Source: Nigrospora sphaerica (Eukaryota > Ascomycota > Sordariomycetes > Amphisphaeriales > Apiosporaceae). From it: a stretch of 64,000 nucleotides of DNA. The position numbers and the translations under genes were made by a program. Below the pieces are notes generated by a model, which made no database searches, was not told the DNA's origin, and saw only the letters and a program-made list of their open reading frames with translations. The stretch covers positions 5,766,001 through 5,830,000 of the forward strand of contig JAGVVL010000001.1 in NCBI GenBank assembly GCA_018287875.1, in the 5' to 3' direction. Positions 56,701 to 64,000 of the stretch are shown here, piece after piece (position 1 is the first letter of the stretch; each line of letters begins with the position of its first letter).

Positions 56701-59700
56701 GAAAGCATCCAAGACGTCCAGGCCCAGGTGCAAGGCCAGCTCGCAGCTTGCAAAGTTGCTGCTGCTCATGAGGGCTCCCATGCGTTCGACAACCTTGGCT
56801 GCATCGTCTGGGTGGACAACAAGATCGCCACTAAGCATCTCCCGGCATAACTGGCGGCTTAGAAGGATATCCTCGTCCGGCATTGCGAGGAAGGCATCCA
56901 AAAATGTTGACGGCACGAGACCGATTTGGCTGGGGTCCTCGCTGAACGACTTGAGAAGATGCAGCCTTTTTGTAGTGTCAAAGCAAAAGGAGTCGCCGTC
57001 GACCATTGCTGATTCCCGCCGTGGAACCACTGTCGTTCTTGACGCGGTACTGACGCCACTTTCCTGGGTGCCATACTCTTCGTCCACATCCATGATGTCG
57101 TCGTTGATGGAGAAAGACTGCTGAGGCGCCCTCTCGTGGCAGGTCTCGGATAATTGGGCGAAGACACGAAGAACATGCGGGTGCTCCCTTGCCAGCGACG
57201 TGAGCTCGCTTGTCGCACAACTAGGCATGTACGGCCGTATTATCCTCAGCACCTCTCCCTGCAGAGACGAACTATCGCTGGCCTCGGACGCAGCCTTTAA
57301 AGCCCTGTCCAGCACGTCGAACATGATGCCTTCAAGATCCTGGGCCTGGCGGGTGTTGGCGTCGTTCAAGTGAGGTAAGCTGAAGGCCATGACGACTATG
57401 CAGCACCAGACGCTTTGCAGCTTCTCGGGGGAGACTTGAGACGATCTATCCCCACGCTTGTTCCACGAGTCTGATAGAAGTCCCAGCTCCTCTATTTTGG
57501 GGTACAGCAGCTCCGCCACAAGCCTCCGGATAGCATGCGTGTCGGATGTTTGGGTCGGTGGTAAGTCGAAGAATGTGCCGCGGTCGCGTGGGCCGTTGTC
57601 CTGTGCGCCATCCCGTTCGTCGTCTTCTATCAGATGAAGATAACGCAGAATATCCTTGCGCTCTTGCAATGCGCTCCAGCACTCTCCGATGGGGCCCACA
57701 ATGGTCTGAGGCGGTCCAGAGAGAGCGAGGCGCGGCGCCCCGTACGCTGATCGTAGTAGATTGATGACGTCCAGGGGTTCGACATGGCGGGCATAAAACG
57801 CAATGAACGTGGGATCAGCTGGATGAGTCAGTCTCGCTGGAGCAGTTTCCCAACTATCGGCGACGGCTTACCGGGATCCCATCGGAGAAAGAGCCAGCGC
57901 ACGATATGGCTACTCGTGGCGTAGCTTGCGTTCGGGAGCTGGCTCTTCCTCAATTGGAGCAGCTTCGCCATGAGAACGACCGAAGAGTCCACGAGAATGG
58001 CTGGCCCGCTGACATCGGCTGCAGTGATTATGTTGTTAATATCGTCAGACATGTCGTGGTAAGCCAATAGATTGTGAGACAAAATCGAGTGCAGCAGGAG
58101 GGAAGCCGCGCGACAGCTAGCTTGTATACTCAAATTGCGTGCGGCGATGTACCACAACTGTTTCCAGGACGGTGCCAATGCACTATCATTTGCAAGGCGA
58201 GTTTGCGCCAGGCTATTTTCGGTCAGCTGAGGGAGATATCAAACAGACTGTGGGCAGTCTTCCTTACCCAGCGGCGGCTATCAGGGCCCATACCGATAGC
58301 TTTTCTGTTTTATGGGCTGCAAGCGTGATCAGTGACAGCAGCATGTCGGCTACAGCAGTGCTGTCAATCTGGATGCAGGAGACGAAGAAGGGAATCATCT
58401 GCAAAGCAGCGAATTGAACTGGCTCAGGGGCACCCAGCTTTTGGCGTAGCCGGCTGGAACCTGCATTCGTGCGCCGCTTTTTGCGTGGTTGCTCCTCATC
58501 ATCCCCGGTGAGAACTTGGGGGGACTGGGACGCTCTCCACAAAATGGCCTCCAGAATGGATAGGCAGTGCAAAACAGACCATCTTCTTTCTGCATCCACG
58601 TTATGGGCGCGGAGGCTGAAAAGGTTGATGCTGAAAGCATGTGGGTGTCGGGACAGGGCCGAATACTTCAAGTCGTCCTGTTGGAGCTGGATGCGGTCTT
58701 CTCTTCGCGCATACTCCGACCAGAACATGTCACAAAGCTCCTCGAGGTCTACGTGGAGCGATGGATCGCCTTGTCGTACCAAACTCTCGATAGGCAGGTG
58801 TAAAGCGTAGAGAGCCTTGAGCATCTCGACCTGTACACTACTGAGCAGAGCATCTTCTTTGGCCTTGGTTTTGGCCTGCCACCAGTAGCCGATCAGTGGC
58901 ACTATCTCGACTGCCAGTGAATTTGCAAGGTCGATATCGTCAGTTTGTGCGAAGGCCAGTAATGCATTGAGAACGGCAAAAGCAAGCTGGAGGATTGTGC
59001 CATTGCTGGCCGACCGTAGCTTAGGAACCTGGAGCACCGTGGCCGCGATGTCTCGGGCAAACCTGCCGAGGGGTGCGTTGGGAGCTGACACAAGTGCCAG
59101 TAGGCATTGCAGAGTGTCCTGCAGCTGGCTGGACTGGATATAAGTGCTGCTACGTTGGGTCGAGGAAAGACCTGTAGGGCGTGGCGTCGGTGCTGGCAGG
59201 GAGAAGGCTTGCGCAGGGGGTGCAGGCGATGCTCTGGAGTGGCCGGAGTCCTTCTCTTCAGCCTCAACGGACCCTTCGATGATGTCCAAGGTGAACTCAA
59301 TCAAGGTGTGCCATCCTTCCGCTTGGAACGTTGCCAAAGCCTCAACCTTGGCCGGTGAACTCAGGAGAGTTACCAGCGCCCTAAAATAGCCCACAACGAG
59401 TGGTTCTAGAAGCGCGCCACCCGGCGCGGGGAGCGTGTGGGTGATGTGGTCAATGATTGCCAACAACGTCTTGCGTTTTAGCTTCGGGGCCCCCGTTTCT
59501 ACAACTAGCCGCAATGCTCCTGAACATTTGAGCAGCTTGCCAGTGGCGGTTTTCTTGGAGGTCTTCGCGCCGCCAAGGTATGCAACCCTCTCGCGAGTGG
59601 TATAGCGAAACAAGCTGTCGAGAATTCTGTGATAGTGCTTGTCCTCGAGGTCGTAGCTGGTTTGGTTAGCACATAGGCCCCGGCCCATGAGAGAGGGTTT

Positions 59701-60028
59701 TACACACATGTCTGCGGCTCTGGTCTGCTTTTCGAAAAGGTATATCAGGTCTGGTGGCTAGTTTAGTCTCTCACCACCTTGGTGATTTGGGAGGAACCAG
59801 CTTACCATTCAGAGATGATTGGCGATCTCGCAGTGTGCCGTTCTCAAGTGTATCTGACGACGTTCAGTACAGGCAGAGGGCTATGTGGCAAAGCAAGAGG
59901 GCCTCTGTCAGGGACGTACCGATAACCCCGTCGAGGGTTACTTCTCGAGGTTTGGATGGCGCATCTTTTGGCGCATCTTCTGGCGCCGCTTTTGGCGCTT
60001 TCTTCTTTTGTGCTTTCTTGGGCGGCAT
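50754..60028 (-). CDS. TEL1: Tel1/ATM serine/threonine kinase, 2,969 aa
   Basis: PI3K-like protein kinase of the DNA double-strand-break and telomere-maintenance checkpoint (Neurospora MUS-21, human ATM), nuclear. Seven exons: 60028-59920, 59853-59806, 59750-58268, 58212-57872, 57818-53354, 53300-50857 and 50773-50754; introns are 53-83 bp, and the frame closes at 2,970 codons. The N-terminus is Lys/Ala-rich followed by a TAN-like motif LENGTLRDRQSSL (residues 39-51). A long HEAT-repeat solenoid and FAT region lead to the kinase domain: KGGTDDLRQD loop, LGLGDRHGHNILLD catalytic loop (about residue 2785) and VHIDLGVAFEAG activation segment. The last exon of 20 nt completes the FATC end NLAVLYSGWAAYA. 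The TAN motif has Thr where the consensus has Lys/Arg. It is divergently placed next to NUP192 and convergent with VMA22. Confidence 0.97.
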
Positions 60029-60829
60029 GATTTGCGAAGTTGAGATACGCGGCGGATGTCGAAGGACTTCACTCAGTCACCGAGGGTCTTCCGGGTTGTG
60101 GAAAAGATCGAAGGAAGAATGGGATGCGGCATCAGGGTGCCAGCCTCCCCGACATGCAGTTACCAGAGAGTGGAATGGGCAACTTGGGGGGACGCGGCGA
60201 GAAACATCGATGCGTCTGGCGGCCTGCCGTGTAAATAGCCGTCAGTTTGGGAAGTCTGGATGTAGGAAGCCTGGGTTTGAACTCGTCGGCTCGAGAAGCT
60301 GCCCACTTCTCTACCTACGCCGTAAGTGGGACAGCATATGCTGAACTTGGGGATAGAGTAGTGGTAAGATAAGTACCCTCACAACGGCAACCATGGATTG
60401 GAGCAGATGCCCGATGACTGACGGGAAGAGCTAAGGTAGGTACTAAAGACTTAACTGGATCCGCGGATCGCTGCAGTACTCACAGCTCAGACTTGAGCCT
60501 CATACCCCCAGGCTTTCGTTGCATTCGAATTCTGAGAATCTCAAAGCATGCGGCGCGCCTGCACGCGCATCCATCCATGCGAGGGCGAGACGTGTGAATG
60601 AGTGAGTGCCTGGCAGAATGCCCACACCGCCTGCTTTTCTGGAATTGTGTCGTACTTGCCGCCTCTGTTCAGCTGCCCCAGGTATCCACCCGCTCTTACC
60701 ATTGGAACCGTGCAGCCTCCCAGCTCTCAACCTTACTATTAAGTACGTAGATGTACATACCGCGTATCTTTTAGTGCTGGGTGGTCAGGGAAGCAGCGGC
60801 GCTAGACAGCTCGTCCCCTGCCAAAATTT

Positions 60830-60840
60830 ATTGGACCAAT
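60830..60840. promoter_or_regulatory. Overlapping inverted CCAAT boxes ATTGGACCAAT
   Basis: ATTGG and CCAAT sit back to back around a single A, giving a CCAAT box on each strand. It is 296 bp upstream of the NUP192 ATG and 802 bp upstream of the TEL1 ATG. Binding by the CCAAT-binding (HAP) complex is an inference. Confidence 0.55.
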
Positions 60841-61107
60841 CGTTGCAGCGGGCGCGCATTGGAACGGGCTCGACACGTCCATTCAGTACCCAGAGGCCGC
60901 AAAGTCGTCACAGCTTCGGCCGTCGAAGCGGCAACATAAACAGATTTCGGATCCCCTTCCTATCCGCCAGCGCCCGCCCTCACATCCATCGCCAGATCCG
61001 CCGCCAACCGCCTAAGAAATCCGGCCTTACGCGAAGGGAAAGAAAGCCTGGCGGCCAACCGATCCCGCTACGGGCCCGCTTCCTCACCCCTCCACGACCG
61101 CGCGACG

Positions 61108-61116
61108 ATGCGATAA
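61108..61116 (+). promoter_or_regulatory. Two-codon uORF (ATG CGA TAA) in the NUP192 leader
   Basis: A minimal upstream ORF encoding Met-Arg, 19 nt before the NUP192 start codon. It counts only if transcription starts upstream of 61108, which is likely because the start codon is so close. Confidence 0.5.
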
Positions 61117-61135
61117 AGGGTCTATACCAATAACC

Positions 61136-64000
61136 ATGGCCGATGCTATCCCGGATCTTCTGGAGGCTCTCCAGGCCCTCCATCGCAACCTCGATTTCAC
61201 GAAGCAGCTGCCGAAAGAACTCCGTGTCGATCTGCCGCAGCTCATCGCAGCGCCACTGGAGGTGCTGGCCGACAGGTTCAAGATATTACTGGACAAGCCT
61301 GCGCGGAGCCAGACCAGCCGAAATGCGCTTCTTTCAGGTGCGCAACTTTGTTCGCCGTGACTCCTGGGGCCAAAACTAACGGGCTAGCTGGCATACAGGG
61401 AAGTTGCAGATGTCGGACGATGAATACGAAGTCAGCAGCGAATTTCAGGAGGTTGCCGTTCAGGTAGCCGACGAGCTTGAACTGGACGAAATGGTGGCAG
61501 CACGGATCGTGCTGGATTCGCAGAAAGACGTACCCGTCCTCGGAAGAACGCATCGTGTTTGCGCCTTGATCCGATTCCACCGGCAAAGAAGATACCTGCT
61601 GGATTGCATCAGGCTCCTGCTTGAGCTCTCTAGGCCGGACGAAGTACCGGACGAGATCGAGGACTGGCTTGGCTCCATCCTGAACGAATTCATTCTGGGA
61701 ACGGAGCCTTCAGGCCATACACGGAAGATTGTGCCTCGGTGCATGGATGCCATGCGCGACATCAGGGCCTGGATACAGAAATTGGCAGATCGCGTAGCCG
61801 GAGCCCAAGTACTCGGAAATGCCGAACAAGACGAGTTTCGAGAGGTCATTGAGTTCTCGCAGATCAGTCTCGTTCAGCAACATGAGCTCCTCGCCGTCAT
61901 CATCTGCCACGCCATTGACCGGCGGGTAGCTACCAAGCAAGACTTCACCGACTTCCTAGCCAACCTCAAGAAGGTGGACAGGTACGACTATGCCACTGGT
62001 AAGTCCGGGATGAGCACTGTTTTTGTCTGCTTAGATGAGCCCGGGAGCTAACCAATGTTCCAGTCCACTTCTTTCCGATACTCGGTACCTTCATCACCGT
62101 GTTCGGGTCCACTGAGGGCAACGGTGACCTGCAAATGGCTAGGCAGTTGAACACCGTTATCTGCCAACAATCCGACGACGAGCCGCGTTCCATGGCCTGC
62201 CTCCACGCCGCCGTCAGGGCCTGGTGGCTGGCCGAGTATAGCGGCTGGTACCTGGATACGAGCAATTTGACGCTAGGACCAGGCGTTGACATCGATGCAG
62301 AAGACAAGGAAAGGTCGAGGCTTTTCATGGAGGCATTAAAGGACGGCGCTTTCGACATGGTGCTTGCCATGGTAGCCGACGTCAAAACCTCAGATTGGCA
62401 AGATCCAGCGCGAGCCAGCATTCGGCAGTGGCTCCAGAGGAAAGCCCCGTCGCTCCCCCCCGACACACTTCCGTTTTCCGATTATTTCCAACTCTGTTTA
62501 GCCAATCAGATGGAAATCTTTGTCGACGCAGCCATCTCCAACCTGCCCGACGTTTTGCGGAAGCTCAGGACGGAGGAGGACGAGCAGCGGCAAATGAAGC
62601 ATGGGCAAGAACAGGACCTCGACTTGGAACGGTTTCTTCTCATCATTGCATACGCTTACGAGGGACGGCCAGAAGCAGCCGACGCGTTCTGGGCCGATCC
62701 TGATAGCAACCTGGCCGGTTTTCTGCAGTGGGCGTCCCGGAGAGCATCTACCCCACTAGTGACTGCTTTCTGTGAAATGCTGCAGTCGCTATCCGAGGAT
62801 GCCGAGTCCGCCACGTCGGCGCATGAGTTCCTTCTAGATGATGGACATCATGCGACCGGGAAGATGAGGCGGAATCTGTCCTTGACTTGGTCGCAGATAC
62901 TGAAAGAGCTGGAGTTCTACATCCACAAGATCAGAGAAAAACCGACAACCACCCAGACCCAGGCATACAAAACAGGCAAGATCATCGATGAGCAGGCAGA
63001 AGCAGAACCTGAGTTTGCCATGATGCTGGAGTGCTATCTGCGACTGATAGCCAAGTTGGCTTCGCAAAGCGAGCCTGCCCGGGTGTTTCTGCGGGACTGC
63101 GAGCCCAAGCTGTGCGACCTACTGTTTGAGCTTATCAGCAGTTTGGTGCCGCCCCGCCTGAGATCATGTGCTTTCAGCGTCTTAGCCGCGCTGCTCTGCC
63201 GGAAGGACCTCGAGCAGAGCAGGATGATGTGGGAGTATCTCGACTCATGTATGAGCGGGTATTTCCTGGCACCCTCGGTCCAAAAGTCAACTACCGGACC
63301 CAACACGGCGCCTCCGTCGTACTACATGGAGGCCCTATTTGAGGATATCAGCCCGCAGTTTGAAGACACATGTGCCTTCGTACAGTTTCTCACTGCATTG
63401 ACATGTCTCCCCGAAGGCTACGCGCCGCTCAACGACACGCTCCCCTTTGCGGAGACGTTGGGCGCGTCGATACGAATACGTCCCGGCGTAGAACCATATG
63501 TCGACTTCGCACTGGGCTACGTGTTTGCTCGCAAGACTGCCGACGGCTCAGACCGGGTGCAGCAGCGCATGCTGCGATACTTCTGCCTTGAGTTTGCCCT
63601 CACCTGTCTGGCTACTTTCAACGAGGACCTCATTATCTTTGCCAGCCAGACCAGCATTCCTGTGGACGCAGCGATATCGACATCTGACCTTGCGACTTAT
63701 GTCGGTTTACACCCCTTTGCGCGGGTGATGGAATGGATGTACGACAGCCAGTTCATGCAGGCCTTGATGCAAACGGTTCATCAAGAGTCGGCCGAGATGG
63801 GCGCGGCTGGCCCCGACTCCCCACTCATCCTTAGTGTTCTGCGCGCCATCGAGGTGATACTGAAAGTCCTGGAGCTGCAGACCACCTACCTTGACCTGGT
63901 GCGCCCCATTGTTAAACCACACGCGAGGCAACCCAGCCGCTCGCTGGCCATCCCTATGTCGAACGCAGCCTACGCGTCCATAGAGGATGGCCTCATGACC
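61136..64000 (+). CDS. NUP192: Nucleoporin Nup192 (partial, first 913 codons)
   Basis: Large inner-ring scaffold subunit of the nuclear pore complex (Nup205 in animals). Exons 61136-61337, 61399-61998 and 62064 onward; both introns are phase 1 with good GTGCGC and GTAAGT donors, and the coding frame is still open at the window edge. It starts MADAIPDLLEALQALHRNL, then DKPARSQTSRNALLS-GKLQMSDDEYEVSSEFQ. The DLERFLLIIAYAYEGRPEAADAFW and NLAGFLQWASRRASTPLVTAFCEML stretches correspond closely to the Chaetomium thermophilum Nup192 N-terminal domain as I recall it. Full Nup192 is about 1,750 residues, so roughly half is in the window. Alpha-helical ARM/HEAT-like solenoid, no membrane segment. Head-to-head with TEL1. 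Confidence 0.96.

Larger units (their letters stand above)
60029..61135. promoter_or_regulatory. Divergent TEL1 / NUP192 promoter
   Basis: A head-to-head interval of 1.1 kb with no gene. It contains a TACCTA word near 60311, TAGGTA near 60433, an ATTGGACCAAT element at 60830-60840 and a minimal uORF at 61108-61116 just before NUP192. Confidence 0.6.

Overview
This is a gene-sparse, GC-rich stretch of a filamentous ascomycete chromosome, most likely a sordariomycete. Genes carry short introns (about 50-160 bp) with GTRNGT donors and CTRAY branch sites. The proteins are fungal-type: a Sur2-type sphinganine hydroxylase, a four-RRM Nrd1/Mrn1 protein, Tel1, and a Nup192 whose N-terminal half resembles the Chaetomium thermophilum protein as I remember it. 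I could not run a search, so genus and species are not assigned. I support 16 protein-coding genes: ten on the minus strand and six on the plus strand. I see no tRNA, rRNA, CRISPR array or intact transposon. For 15 of the 16 genes every splice junction was resolved by hand and the joined reading frame closes.

Layout. 1-3.3 kb: non-coding, with a 24-bp C run, a (TTC)38 microsatellite and an AT-rich island. 3.3-5.5 kb: a seven-exon cytochrome P450 (minus). 6.3-6.8 kb: a small secreted cysteine protein (minus). 7.9-9.1 kb: Mis12/Mtw1 kinetochore protein (minus). 9.9-11.3 kb: a proline-rich repeat protein (plus). 11.7-12.5 kb: TCTP (minus). 14.5-15.7 kb: sphinganine C4-hydroxylase (plus). 16.6-19.3 kb: a mitochondrial PPR protein (minus). 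20.1-21.8 kb: a histidine phosphatase (plus). 22.5-24.9 kb: an Nrd1/Mrn1-like RNA-binding protein (minus). 24.9-32.2 kb: no recognisable gene. 32.2-34.0 kb: cytoplasmic asparaginyl-tRNA synthetase (minus). 35.1-37.2 kb: a second P450 (plus). 37.6-38.9 kb: a secreted agmatinase-type ureohydrolase (minus). 38.9-42.0 kb: no gene. 42.0-43.3 kb: Cdc42 (minus). 43.3-50.0 kb: no gene. 50.0-50.6 kb: V-ATPase assembly factor Vma22 (plus). 50.8-60.0 kb: the complete Tel1/ATM kinase (minus, seven exons, 2,969 codons). 61.1 kb to the window end: the first 913 codons of Nup192 (plus, truncated by the window).

Most genes are housekeeping: translation, kinetochore, nuclear pore, DNA-damage signalling, polarity, sphingolipid and V-ATPase. 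The accessory part is the two P450s, the secreted cysteine protein and the secreted ureohydrolase. They are separated by several genes and have no PKS, NRPS or terpene core enzyme near them, so I do not read them as a biosynthetic cluster. The most notable points are a probable GC-AG intron in the first P450, an altered TAN motif in Tel1, a P450 with an acidic insertion and an altered heme loop, a cross-pathway-control site flanked by CCAAT boxes upstream of the tRNA synthetase, a two-codon uORF before NUP192, two 6.7-7.3 kb gene-free intervals upstream of regulatory genes, and a dispersed TACCTAGGTA-like motif found mainly in non-coding DNA. I found no clearly novel multi-gene system.
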